In this document: piece after piece, positions 1 through 12,400 of the stretch
Layout: every line of letters starts with the position of its first letter
How positions within the stretch are numbered: position 1 is the first letter of the stretch
Origin: Zoopage sp. CT-All
Taxonomy: Eukaryota > Zoopagomycota > Zoopagomycetes > Zoopagales > Zoopagaceae
Direction: 5' to 3'
DNA length: 38,873 nucleotides
NCBI GenBank assembly: GCA_004114245.1
Contig: QZWS01000024.1
Location: 1 to 38,873 of the forward strand
The notes under the pieces: model-generated
The model's database searches: none
The model's input: the letters and a program-made list of their open reading frames with translations, nothing else
What the model was told of the DNA's origin: nothing
Program-made: the position numbers and the translations under genes

Positions 1-111
1 TTAACCTAGCCGAATAATAGGACCAGTACTAGTATGTTGCTTGCGTTGAAGTCAAGGCTCAATGCATGGCATATTCTCTCTCCGTGGTGACTGTTGTTTT
101 TTTCTTTACAG

Positions 112-3100
112 ATGTCTCCGGCGATGGACTCAACGGCCGCAGCTGACGCAGCAGCAGCGTTTCCGCGCGGTGGCGGTTCCGGGCTCTCCGTGCACGAGTA
201 CCGTGAGATAGCGCGTACGGCAGAGCGCGACGTGCTCTTCGCGGTACCACCTGCTCCCCCGCATTGCTTGTCTGATGACGATGCGCATCTGCTAGGAGAC
301 TCCCGCAAAAGGCAGCGACGACCACGACGCAGAATTAAAGCCGATCGCAATTAAGGACAGAAAGCGCAAGTCACCTGCAACGGAGAGCAATGGCAAGGTC
401 GCCAAGGCTGCAAAATCTGTCAAAGGAAAGTCCAGCAAGTCGGCATCAATGGTGGCCAGGTCCGACGCCGACGCTGCCTCGGCCTCTGCCTCGGCCTCTG
501 CCTCGGCAAAACCCAAAAAGCTGCAATCGCTGACATTTAAGCGCATCACCGTCGGGTCCACCTTCTTGGCGGTCATCACCGACGTTGCGGATCTGACGCT
601 GACGCTGTCGCTGCCAAATCATCTTACTGGCCGTGTGCGCATCACCGAGATCTCTTCCATCGTTACCGCGGCCGTGGAGCGTGTCGCAAATGCCGAGGAT
701 GACAGCGAGGATGAGGATGGCGCAGACCCAATGTCGGACATTGACGATGATGCTGATGTGGAGATGACCGTGACGACGACAGCCGTTGCTGTAGCTTCCC
801 CCGCTGCCACCCTGCCAGAGTTGAAGCGCATGTTTCGAGTCGGACAGTGGGTTCAAGCTGCTGTCATCGATATTCATGACGCCACTGCCCCGTCGTCAAA
901 GACACGACGCAAGCGGATTGATTTGTCCCTGCGCCCGGAAATCATCAATGCGAAACTCACCGCAGCCGACCTCCTCCCCAATGCTCTTGTTCCCGTCACC
1001 ATTCTCTCGGTGGAGGACCACGGGTATGTCGTGAGCGCAGGTGTTGATGGGGTCACCGGCTTTCTGCATCACGAGCATGCCAAAGGCTGGCTCGAGAGTT
1101 ATGGCGGCAGCAGGAACGCGAATTTGATAGTCGGTCAGGTCGTATCCGCTCGTGTCATGGACGATAGTGTCGCCGCCCCGCAGAAAAAGCGGAAATCCGG
1201 AAAGAAAGAGGGCAGGGACGAATCAGCCTTGGTCGTTCACAGCAGCGTCAATGCCAGCCGGGTCGTCAAGTTTAGCATTGACCCTGAGCAAGTCGCCAAG
1301 TCGACGGTGAGTCATGAGCATTGTTTCCGCCACAACTTCTGACCTGCTCTAGGTTGCCGATCCAGCCAGCTCGCTGGAAGGCACCGTCGCTGGTTGGCTT
1401 ACTCGTGCGCTCGTCGTTGACGTTCTTCATGCTGGTGCAGGCCTTTTGTGCAAAATTCACGGCATGTACGATGTGCAAGTCGACATCATGCATTCTGGCC
1501 TTGGCAAGTTACCGCAGACGGAGGACGAGCTTCGCGCTTCATACAAGCCAGGCGACAAGATCACCGGCCGCATACTCTACGCCCTTGCACAATCCCGTGA
1601 CATTGATGACGACACCGACGTCGTAGAAAATGGACGCATTCGCCTTGGGATGTCGTTGCAACATCATGTATTGCAGCAGGACAAAATTCACATCCTCTCT
1701 GAGGAAAGTGTTGTCGCAGAGTCGGGCGACAGCGCTGCGGGTCTGTTATACGGAAGCATTCTGGAGAGTGTCCGGATTGAACGTGTCGAGCCAGTAAGCG
1801 GTCTGTACTGCTCTATTACCGGTCAAGACAAGGTTCTGGGATACGTTCATGTGAGCATCGTGTGCGCAATTCTACCGTCCTTATATGTATAGATATCTCG
1901 GGTGGCTGATGAGCATGTGGCCGAACTTCACCCAAAAACTGGTCGGTGGGCAGTAGGCACCCTTCACAGGGCTCGCGTTCTCGGACATGACCCTGTCGAT
2001 GGCATCATCCAACTCACACTCCAGCCATCTATCATCGCCCAATCATTTCTCCGCCTTCGCGACGTGTCCATGGGCGATGTCGTAACGGGAGTGATCAAGG
2101 CAGTGATCGACGCTGGGGTGCTTGTCACCCTGACCAACACTCTCACCGGCTTGATTCCCACTGCTCATCTGACCGAGGTCGTCAGATTGAGCAAGCCCGA
2201 GAAAAAGTTCAAGGAGGGAAAGACCATTACTGCTCGTGTCTGGAAGGTCGATGTGCCCCGCAATAGGGTCCTATTGACCGTGAAGCGCACTTTGCTCGAT
2301 CCTGCGGCAGTCGTTATCTCCTCGGCCGCAGAAGCGGTTCCAGGAATGATTGTAACGACCGTGCTCAGCGCATTCGTCGAGCATGGCTGTGTGGTGGCAT
2401 TCAACGGCGGTATGAGCGGTCTGGTCTCTCGTGGAGAGCTTGGGATTGCAGCGGACGCCGATCCCAGGAAACACTTCCGAGCCGGTCAATGTGTCAGGTG
2501 CCGAATCGTAAGCGTTTCTGCGAGCCAGCGAATTCGAGCAAGCTTCATTCTTGAAGCAGCACAAGATTCAGGGCCTGCGCCGGTGCCGATCGATGAAGCG
2601 GCGGAGGAAGAGCTCGCCAAGGTCAAGGTTGGATCGTTGGTTGACGGCGATGTGATTGCCATTCGAAAGTCCGATTTTGTTGTCCGAATCGTCGGAACAA
2701 CCGTCTCTGGCTCGCTTCCATTTCTGCATCTCTGCGATCACAGCACCGACCATGCTCAACACCTTTCCGCATCCATTGCAGTTGGACAGCGTATTCAAGG
2801 TGTATTGGTGGTGTCCAAGATTCTTGCCCGCGACAATTCTGGGACTGGCCATTTTTTCTTATCGAAAAAGACCCTGCTTTCGAAAAAGGCAAAGCAGGGA
2901 ACGATCCCTCTTGTCTTGCAGGACTTTAAGGAGAATGACACTCTTCCGGGATTCGTCACCTCCGTCATGGAGTACGGAGTGTTTGTCTCATTTCTCAACG
3001 GTGTAAGCGCATTGGTGCCAAAATCCGCGATAAGCGATGCATTCGTCACTACTTCCAAACTTCCGTTTGTCAAGCACCAGAGCGTTCTAGTTCGAATCAC

Positions 3101-6100
3101 CCAAGTCGACTCAGAGAAGCGAAAAATATCGGCGACTCTGAAGCATATCGCGGCGAATACTCTCCAGGAGGCATGCATGTCCATGCATTGCGAGGAAGAA
3201 GATTTTGGTGCCCTTGATGGTCAGCAACGAGTCGGGAAAATCGTGTCGTTCAAGACCATCCGAGCGAACGAATTCGGACTCTTTATTGACTGCAAGGGTC
3301 ACGGTTTACAAGGCGTCTGGTCCGGATTTCTTCATCGGGATAATATTGATAAGGACGTCGACTTGGCGTCGATCAAGGATGGCGAGGGCGTTATCCTCGA
3401 TGCGAATCCATGCAAGAAGATGTTGGACGTTTCAATGCGCTCTGAACTTTGCTCGATTGTTCGTAAGGGAGAACACAAGGTATGCTCATGAGCTCATGAT
3501 TTTTATGCAAAACTGACTCCTAAAGGGTAAAAAATCGTCGACTTTTGCCAAACGAATTAGCGGAACTGTCCAGCTCGTCAAGGAAGACTATCTTGTTGTT
3601 CTGGCTGCCTCTCGTCCGCAGATCCTGATCCGTGTCTGTGCTCAGCCACTTAATGCGCTTGCTACAGTGTTCACGCGTTTCAAGATCGGCCAAACGGTGG
3701 ATGTTGAGATGCTCGATAGTGCATCCCGGTTAGGCTATTTGCAGAGTGCGTCTGTCGGGGAACAACCGATAGTGTATCGGACGGTGATCAATCCCATCGA
3801 CAAGTCTGTCACGTCGATTGACGACTGGCAGCTTGGCCGAGTAACGCAGGCTGTGGTCCGGTCCATCAAAGGCACTCAGGCAAACGTGGAGCTCGCCGAC
3901 GGCATCAAGGGCAGAATTCACGTGTCGCAAATCTTGAATGAGCATCATACAACTGCTGCGGAGGCGGATCCACTCAAGACGCTGAAAAAGGGGCAGGTCG
4001 TTGACGTTAAAGTTATTGGATGGCACGATATTCGGACGCATCGTTTTCTCCCCATCAGCCACACACAGACCAACGTGACAGCATTCGAATTGTCGATGAG
4101 GCCTAGCGAGCTTGCTCAGCCTGGGGCGGTCGTTCAATCATTTAAAACGTCCGAGTCCTATGTCGGCGGCGTTCACGTCGGGTACATCAGCAAAATTTTG
4201 CCGACAAGCTTACTGGTAGATTTTTCTTGCATGGTGCACGGGCGCCTGCCGCTTTTCAACTTGGTGCGAACGCCATGCGACGTGGATGCAATTATTCAGT
4301 CATACGAGGTTGGAACGCCGCTAAAATGCCGTGTTGTGGCTGGGCCCAATGATGGACACAGTCTTTTCCTGTCGTTGCCATCTATTGAGCCAGCCATCGC
4401 GGGCTTGTCGGACATCACAGTTGGCATGGTACTACCGGTACGAGTCATCCGCATTGACATGGCCTCTGGCTTGTTCGTTGAGGTCATTCCCGGCGTCGTT
4501 GGCCGAATATACTTGACCGACATGGCGGATACCTACACCGAAAATCCGACAAAATCATACAAGAAAGACGACGTGGTCTTTGCAACTGTCGTCCAAACGA
4601 ATTCTAAAGGCGACTGCTTAGATTTGAGCCTTCGGCCATCCAGACTGATCGGGGCGGTCGATGCGGCGAACCCGGAAGTAATGGACATAAAGCAGGTCCA
4701 GGAGAACACGGTGGTCGCTGGCTACGTTCGCAGTAATGTCGAGAAGAAGGGCTGCTTCGTACATATCGGCAGATCAATATTCGCCCAAGTCAAGATTGCG
4801 CAGCTATCGGATGCTTTTGTCGCGGACTGGAAGTCGCTCTATAGACCAGGACAGCTTGTACAGGGTCGTATTATCACCGTTGACCGGGTGCGTGAAGTCA
4901 TTGAGATGACGCTTAAATCATCGCTCGTATCCGGGCAGCATCTCAAGACTTTGGTCGATTTTGCCGTTGGTGATATTGTGGCCTGTCGAGTCAGGCGCAT
5001 CGAGCGATTTGGGATGTTCATAGGCATAGAAGATACAAAAATTAGCGGACTCTGCCATTCTTCCGAGGTAAAAGAGTGTTTAGGCATATAGCTTGCTTAG
5101 TTTTCTAGATTTCCGACGAAAAAATCGACAACCTAGCCGATGTCTATAGTCCGGGAGATCGAGTTAAAGCAAAAATCATTGCCATCGACACCAATGCCAA
5201 TCGGATTTCATTTGGTCTGAAACGGTCGTATTTTGCAGGCATGGATCATTCTGACTCGATATCCGACAGCATGGATGCTGATCCGTCGACGGTAGCATTT
5301 ATTGTCCCATTTATATATGCTAAAATGACATTTGACAGGAGACCGCATCCATCATAAACATGCTAAGCGATGTGCCGGCCCTGCCGACAGCAGGAGAGAG
5401 CGCCTGGGTAGGCAGCGACGACGATGCGGATTACTCAAGCGAGAACGACAGCCAAGCCAAGGCAAGGCCGAAGAAATCTGCTGCATCCATGCTCCAAGTC
5501 CCGACGCCTTCGAAATCGGCAATAGCATCGTCGTCGTCGGATTTCGAACGGCTCGTATTAGGGTCGCCCAACGATTCCTACATCTGGATTAGCTACATGG
5601 CCTTCCATCTACAGCTTGCCGAGATTGACCAGGCGCGCGTCATTGCTAAGCGTGCCACCCAAGCCATCAGCCACCGCGAAACGCAAGAACGACTCAACGT
5701 GTGGCTCTCCTGGCTCAACCTCGAATGCAAGTACGGCGACAAGGACAGCCTCGCCGAAACGTTCAAGGAATCCACGCTAGCCTGCGAACCAAAGAAGATG
5801 TACCTCCATCTCGCTTCAATTCATGACGATGCAAATGATTTCGAGGTAGCAAACATAGTGCTTCCGACACCCTTTGACATCATTTAGGCGGCCGAGACGG
5901 CATACAAGGATGCAACGAAAAAATTCGGCCAAAGTTGCAAAGTTTGGTGCATCTTTGGACAATTTTATATGAGGCATAGGCGAGTTGAGCCCGCGCGCGA
6001 GCTGCTCAACCGGGCACTGCAATCGCTGCCCAATAGAAAGCATGTCAAGACGATCGTAAAGTTTGCCCAGCTTGAGTACAAGTATGGAGAGCCGGAACGG

Positions 6101-6409
6101 GGGATGACGATCTTTGAACGCATCGTCACCAGCTACCCGAAGCGGCTTGATCTCTGGATTGTGTATATTGATAAGGAGATAACAACACAGGACCTTGAAC
6201 GCGTCAGGTAGCTCTTTGCCAATGCTCTGTGATGGCTAATCATTTCTCGCAGGCGGCTGTTCCAACGGGTGACGTCACTCAAGCTTTCGAGCAAGAAGAT
6301 GAAGTTCTTTTTCAAGAAATGGCTTACTTGGGAAAAGGAGCACGGTGATGAGGAGGGCATCGAAGACGTTAAAGCGCGCGCGCTTGCATACGTTCAGTCG
6401 CAATCGTGA
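112..6409 (+). CDS. RRP5: rRNA biogenesis protein RRP5 (PDCD11 orthologue)
   Basis: RNA-binding scaffold of early pre-ribosomes, required in the nucleolus for processing of both 18S and 5.8S/25S precursors (family knowledge). I join nine exons: 112-243, 296-1306, 1353-1850, 1893-3479, 3526-5067, 5109-5291, 5339-5845, 5888-6207, 6253-6409. All introns are GT..AG and 41-52 nt; the joined frame is open for 1978 residues (yeast Rrp5 1729, human PDCD11 1871). The N-terminus carries the family signature FPRGGGSGLS...EYREI...ERDVLF. A basic stretch and a Ser/Ala low-complexity tract follow, then roughly a dozen S1 RNA-binding repeats up to about residue 1700. One of the last has the typical CHSSEISDEKI and RISFGLK signatures. 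After an acidic Ser-rich linker come C-terminal HAT/TPR-like helical repeats ending FFKKWLTWEKEHGD. The ATG at 112 immediately follows TTTTTTTCTTTACAG, so an upstream leader exon is possible. The gene converges on MDN1. Confidence 0.97.
475..507 (+). repeat. 12-bp microsatellite coding Ser-Ala repeats in RRP5
   Basis: About 2.75 copies of TGCCTCGGCCTC in exon 2 of RRP5, read as alternating Ala and Ser. It lies in the disordered, lysine-rich linker between the N-terminal signature and the first S1 domain, so length variation there is probably tolerated. Confidence 0.8.
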
Positions 6410-6430
6410 ATACATTGAATTTTTGATGTC

Positions 6431-6469
6431 TCCTCCTCGCCACTCCTCCTCGCCACTCCTCCTCACCAC
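6431..6469. repeat. 13-bp tandem repeat between the RRP5 and MDN1 stop codons
   Basis: Three consecutive 13-bp units of TCCTCCTCGCCAC (the third unit has one G to A change) occupy most of the 63-bp gap between the RRP5 stop (6407-6409) and the MDN1 stop (6473-6475). On the + strand the tract is purely C/T except for the GCCAC/ACCAC cores. The 3' ends of both convergent transcripts must lie in or across it. Confidence 0.85.
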
Positions 6470-6472
6470 TCC

Positions 6473-9400
6473 CTACTCCCTGCTTGCAAGACTGAAGAAC
6501 TGGCGTAGAGTATCCGCAAGCGCTTCAGGCAGGTCTTCCACTTGCTTCAAAAGGATATAGAACGAAAATGGAAACGAGTCCATATACTTGCGCATTTGCA
6601 GCCGAAGTTGGCCATCCACGGTCTGATAGCTGACATTGGTCGTTGCCATAATCGACTGGGCCTCTGGCTTGTCGTCGAGGATGATGAATACGATCAGGAC
6701 CCTCATGGCCAGGGCCTGACGACACAATGCGGCGATTTCATCGTGGTGCTCGCATATGCCGTCAGAAACGATGATCTCCAGCTGCCACAAATTCGCACCT
6801 TGCTTCCTTGCCTCTTGACGTGCTTTCTGCAGCACCGAGAGAGACGATCGCATCAGATTTGCCACGTCCGTTGTTTGCTGCGAAAAAGAGAAGCGATTCA
6901 TGATGGTCGATCCGATCGATGACGTGAAAGGCGAGCCCAGGGCGTGGACAACGTTGACGTCCTTCCCAAAGCCCAGAACACCGAATTCTCCAACGTCCAA
7001 GTTCGTGAGCGCCGTTGTAATCAGAGCCAGTGCGTCAAAAGCGGTTTTGGATGCTCGCGAGTCGGCCATGGATTTGGAATCGTCCACGGCCAGCAGGATT
7101 TGGAATGCTCGCTTCGCAGGCTTGGACCGACGCATCCAAATCTTGTCTTTTCGGAATTCGCTCGCGATGTACGGGATGATCTTGCGCATATTTAGCCGTT
7201 TGCCGGTGCGATAATCGCCTTGAAACTTGCTCGCAACAGTCGGCTCCAAGATCAACCGCAGCTGCTCACAAAGCCGATGAGCAAGCGGAGCAACTGCCAC
7301 TTCGTGAGACCTCCAAAGGTCCATGGCAATGTCATATGGAGTCGTCGCCATCGTTCCGTCAGGCGCTTCAATCCCAGAATCCGATGCTTGCAAGCCGTCC
7401 ACAGCACCAGGTGCTATCGCATCCTCCTTGACGAGATTGGAGGAAGGGTCGGTCGCGTGCTCCATGTCGACTTCGGCGGCGAGCGACAGTATCCTAGAGT
7501 TGGCGTTTTCGCGTTCATCCTTCTGTTCATCGCTATTTTGCATCAACGGCGTGTGATGGTCGATTTCTGCGCCTTGCGCGTCATCCAGCGCAGCATGCTC
7601 GGTGTCCTCATTTTCCGGCACATGGGTGGCTTCCAACTGACCATCGCGTTCGCTATCCCCGTTGCCATCGTCCTCCACGCTGTCGACAATCTCGGTATTC
7701 CGTTTCCATCGTGCAAGGGCCTCTGCTAGTGATTTTACGGTCTTTTCACCCAGGAGCTTATCTTCGTTAGACTTTCCTTCATTCGTCTTTTCCTCGTGCA
7801 TGTCTTTTCCAGCAGCTGAAGGGCCACCGCCTTGGCCAACGTCGCGTTCGCTGGCATCCATCTGCTCTGAATACTCATGTGCCGTTTCTGTATCGGGCAT
7901 AGATGCCTGACCCGACCGTTCAGCGGCCTTGTCATGCTGGTCGGCTGAAAGGGAATTGGAGTTTTCGCCGCCGATGTCCTGCTGCAGATCAACATTATCG
8001 TTCTCCGCGGATGAATTAGGTGCGTCTTCTGGCTCGGAGGTTTCATCCATGTCGCTAGCTGAATGTATGCTATCGGCATCATTCTTGTCTTCCAAGTCTT
8101 GAGCTGCTTGCTCCTCTTGCTCCTCTTGCTCTGCTGGGCCTTCCGTTTCCATGTCCAGCTCGGCTTCCATAGTCGCATCATGTTCCTCCTTTGGCAATTC
8201 ACTTTCCATACCCTCTTCTGGTTCATCGACGACGTCGTCTGGGGAATTCTGCTCGGAAACTTCAGCTGCCTCCTCCATCTGTTCATCTTCACTATCGCTG
8301 TCCTTATTCACTTGATCCCGTGTTTTTTCGGTTGCTGAAATCTCCTCGGAATTATTGCTAGTCGGCTCTGGAGCCCCATCGTCTTCGTTCGTCACGTCTT
8401 CTCCTGTAATCTGTGCGTCATCAGTACCGCCGTTCTCTTCTGTTTCACGATCCTCTTCCTCCTTAGACCAGAACTGCTCATCCACGGTTTCGTCTTTGTC
8501 GAAATTGCCCAGCTGATCGTCTGGCTCATCCTCGTCATCCTGGTTGTCTTGCTCCTCCGTATCTACGTCGAATTCTGCACCATCAATGTCATCTTCCATC
8601 TCTACCCCGTCACCATCCAGTTGCATGCCCTCGTCCATAGTCGCCTCCGTATCTTTCAAATCGGCTATTTGATCGATGTCGTCAATTTCTTCGCTCACGT
8701 CTTTCACACCAGCACCGTCTGCCAGCCCAGGGCCCTGCTCATTTGATCCATCAGGCGAGCCCTCCTGATCTTCTTGGCTGCTTGGCACGCAAAATCCATC
8801 GCGCAGCAAGGCCGTTGTTACATCACTGAATACGAATGCGAACTTGCAGAAATCGCCATGCAGCTTAGAAGCGCCATTGACTGTTCTTGAGCAAAGGTCG
8901 GCGTAGGCGGCTAAATGGCCTACGGCACTGGATAGCGAATCCAGGCTTGCCGACGACAAGTGATGTAAATCTCGCAGTTCTTCGGCCAAAGTCCAAATAA
9001 GATTCCTCAAAAGTGCCAGTATGCGGTCGAAATCAAGAGCTCCAACTGCGCAATTGACGGAAGCAACGATTGCACGAATGCTTCCAAACTCAGACTGATC
9101 CGATACAGCAGTCGCCAGTATTTCTGCTGCCTTGTTGGAATTTTGAGCGACAACCAGCAGGGCATTGACAAGGCTTTCACAGCTAGCTGTCGTTGTCTGT
9201 TGCAGATCGGCGCGAACTTCATGCGAAGGAGATCTCAGCAAGTCGATAGTGCGCGCGTTCAGGTTGCGAATGAGCAGGATATTGTCTTGCAACAAGGAGC
9301 CTGAAGCGAGAGTATTCACAATGGCATTCAAAACGCCTTCGGCTGTCTGAAGCTGCTCAACTATTTTGCCGAGATCAGAGTTGAAGCTCAGATTGTCACA

Positions 9401-12400
9401 ATGGGGAGTAGACTGAATGACTGTGATAGTGGTTGCAAGCGTATCTAACAGCAATTGCAAATCGCGCTCCAAGATTATGCGATTGGCCCTGCTAACGGCA
9501 AGATCGGCCGGCAAGAATGAAATTGCTTCGTATGCGAGGAACCTCATGCGTGCGACATTCTCAAGGATAGGATCTTTGGCAAATGTGCCCAGAGAGTCGC
9601 TCATGCCTGTGGCCAATATCGTTTTCAAGCGCGAAATGAATCTAGAGCTAGAATCGATGTCGCTGATCTTTTGCAACGTGTCTCCTAATTTCAGATGGAG
9701 GCTGGTCGCAAGATTGAAGGAATCCACCGAATAACCGATGGCTTTTTGAACTTGATCCGTTGTCATTTCAGGTGGAACTTGAATACGAAGGGAGGGCAGG
9801 GCCCGAAGGTTATAATGGGCCCGGAGAATGTAGCATTGCCCGCTTTCGAAATCGCTATTCACAAGTTGTGACGAGCAAAGCGGATTGATGAACCGCTCCA
9901 GGGCCACAGCAAGCGGATCCTCAGTCGACACCCGAAGTTTCAAGCCAAACTTTCGAGATTCTTTGAGCAATCTAGCAAAGGCGTTGCGGCGGGCGACAAG
10001 GAGCCGTTTGCGCAAAGCGTCCGGAATTGGGGCGACAAGCGAGGCGACCTCTGCTTGAAACGACTTGACGTGAGCTACAATCTCGTCCAGGAATAAGGCG
10101 ACACCAGGATTCTCAAACGACTGTCCTGGAAGCCGAGCACACACGTCGCGAAATGTGAACAATCCCTTAACAGCGACGGCCATCGTTGCTTCCTCTGCAT
10201 GCAGTATGGACATTTTGGAGGCAAGGTCGGAACTAGTTGGCGCAGTGGCTGGCGCAGTGGCTGGCTGCTTAGAAGTTAGCCAACTTTGCTGATTGGTGGC
10301 GCGATAGTATGGATGAGCGTGGGCATCAAGAACCTCACGATACTGGCGAATATACTTGGCCAACTGCCGGTGCGTCTTCTGCGCACTCTGCTTCAAGGCA
10401 TGAACATTGGTATCCTTCCATGACGAAATCTGCAACAAATTTTCCAGCTCTCGGCGGATCGGCTTGGATTGGCTATCCAAGGCTGTTTGAACTGGCTCGT
10501 CAAAGAGCTGATAGTAGGCTACCACGTTTCGCAAAACGGCAACAGCCGCACTCGCGTTGGACGATCCAATACGGTCATGCCAGAGCATGAATGCTCGCAG
10601 CATTTGCAAGCGGATGGAAAAGTCTGCCAAACGTGCCTGATGCATAAATTCGTCAACCGACGCGTGGAGATCCTTGGTGGAAATCGACGCGGAGGGCCTC
10701 AGAAGCATGTCGGCAAGGTCGTACCAAAAGCGAGACGCTGTCTGGTTTTCGAATCGAATGCGTTCGTTTTCGAGCAGCGACTGCCAATTGTTAAGCTCGA
10801 GCTTCCTCCAGCTAACGATGAGCGCGGTGAGACTGTCGTAATGTCGGATCAGACTGAACTGCTTGCTGGCGACTTTTTCCCAGTCGGAAACATACGTAAT
10901 GAGCGTTTCGAGGCCAGAAAGGACCAATGCAACAGGTGAGGTTATCTTCATAGCCAGCATCTTGCTTGCGGATTCCATGATAGACACAAGAAACTCATTT
11001 TCGGGCCATGATTCCAGTAGCTTTCGGGCGTCAGAGATGAGAGGGGCAAGGACTGCTTGACAGCGGCGAACTTCAGCGGGATTCTCGTCGCGATAGTAGT
11101 CATAAACTTGTTTGCTCAACAAGCTGCATTTACCGGCGTAGGCGCTTCCATTGCTTCGAACAAAGTTGCAGTGTAGCGAAAGGTAGGGTCGAGCCGCGAG
11201 CTCAAAGTCGGCAGAAATAGTGGCCGCTTCCTTCGGCAACGTCGCCAGAGAAAAATAGCTTCTCGCCAGTGCTTGATTGTGAACACGCGAGGACTGGATT
11301 TTGTCGAAATCTTTGGGTTCAAAGCAAAGAAAGTTGACAAAGCCAACTGGCACCTGGTCGTCGCCTTGATCAGTATACGAGGGCTTGTCAGAGGCGTCGA
11401 CCACGTCCCCTAGGCTGGGGAAAAGCTGGTGCAAAATTTGGTCCACCTCGCCATCCGGATCCAAGTGGACCGATGGGGCAGTCCGTTTGTATAGATCATT
11501 CTCCGTAGCAAGCCTGGCCTTCTCGTCTTCGCGTGCCTTTCGAGTGCGAGACACCGCAACAGCAATGGCAGCAACAACGAGTTCGCGAATTTGGCTCGTC
11601 ATGCAGCCACCAGCACAATGAGACAGAGCAAATAGATCTGCTAAAATTATAACGTTGGCGTTCGCATCCAGAGTGTTTGTCGCGATTCGAGAAAGCAGGC
11701 GGTTGCAGGGTTCGAATGTATCATGGATCGGTCGAAGGAGATCAGATGCTGTGCGGAGTTTATCGGAAATGTCATTTGACAGCGCAATTGAAACAGCCAT
11801 TCGAAGGCCATGTTCAAGCATGGCGACATAGAATAAAAGCGGCTCAAGAAGGTCCATGGCACATGACAGCTTGTCCTGAGACCATGAGCGGAAGCTGTCA
11901 AGGTTTTTCAATACCAAGACAACCTCGTCCAATGCAAATTTATCACACTGCTTGACACGTACGATTAAATCGAGTAGTCGTTCCGATTGAATAACGCGCT
12001 CAAGTGCATGTAGAACAGCAGAGAAGGTGCTTTCGGCGTCGGCTCCATGAGCGCGATGCGGTGTATTCCGCTTGGCTCGCAATTGCTTAGCGTTGACGTG
12101 CTCCAATGTCTTTTGAAGCTGCAAGCTGGCAGGACTCTCGGGGAAGCCCGCAAAACTGCAAGCAAAATTCTGGGCAGTTTCCAGCGAGCGCTTTAATACG
12201 TCCGAGCTGCGTGCATAAAAATCGATCTTGGCTGCATTGTAAGCGACGGGATCCGTCGGCGAACCAGTCGCGTAAAGCCGGAGAAGAAGCAGCGAGAGAT
12301 GTATCCAGCGATCAGGTTCAACCAATGGCTGTGGCTGGCGTAGAGTGTCAACCAGCTTGCCGAGCAGTGCACGGTCCAACTTGCTTTGGGTTGACGCGAA

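Noticed and set aside
388-402. Idea that the 23042 and 24451 genes, the DUF1640 gene and RFT1 form a functional cluster
   Set aside because: They are on mixed strands with separate promoters and no shared pathway; neighbourhood in a fungal genome is not evidence of joint function.
7735-8338. Long frames on both strands across the MDN1 acidic region
   Set aside because: They are shadows of the Asp/Glu-rich codons (GAx repeats) of midasin; they lack protein-like composition and family signatures.
11705-11720. GGGTTCGAATG, resembling a tRNA B-box
   Set aside because: It lies inside the MDN1 coding exon and no cloverleaf or A-box can be formed around it.
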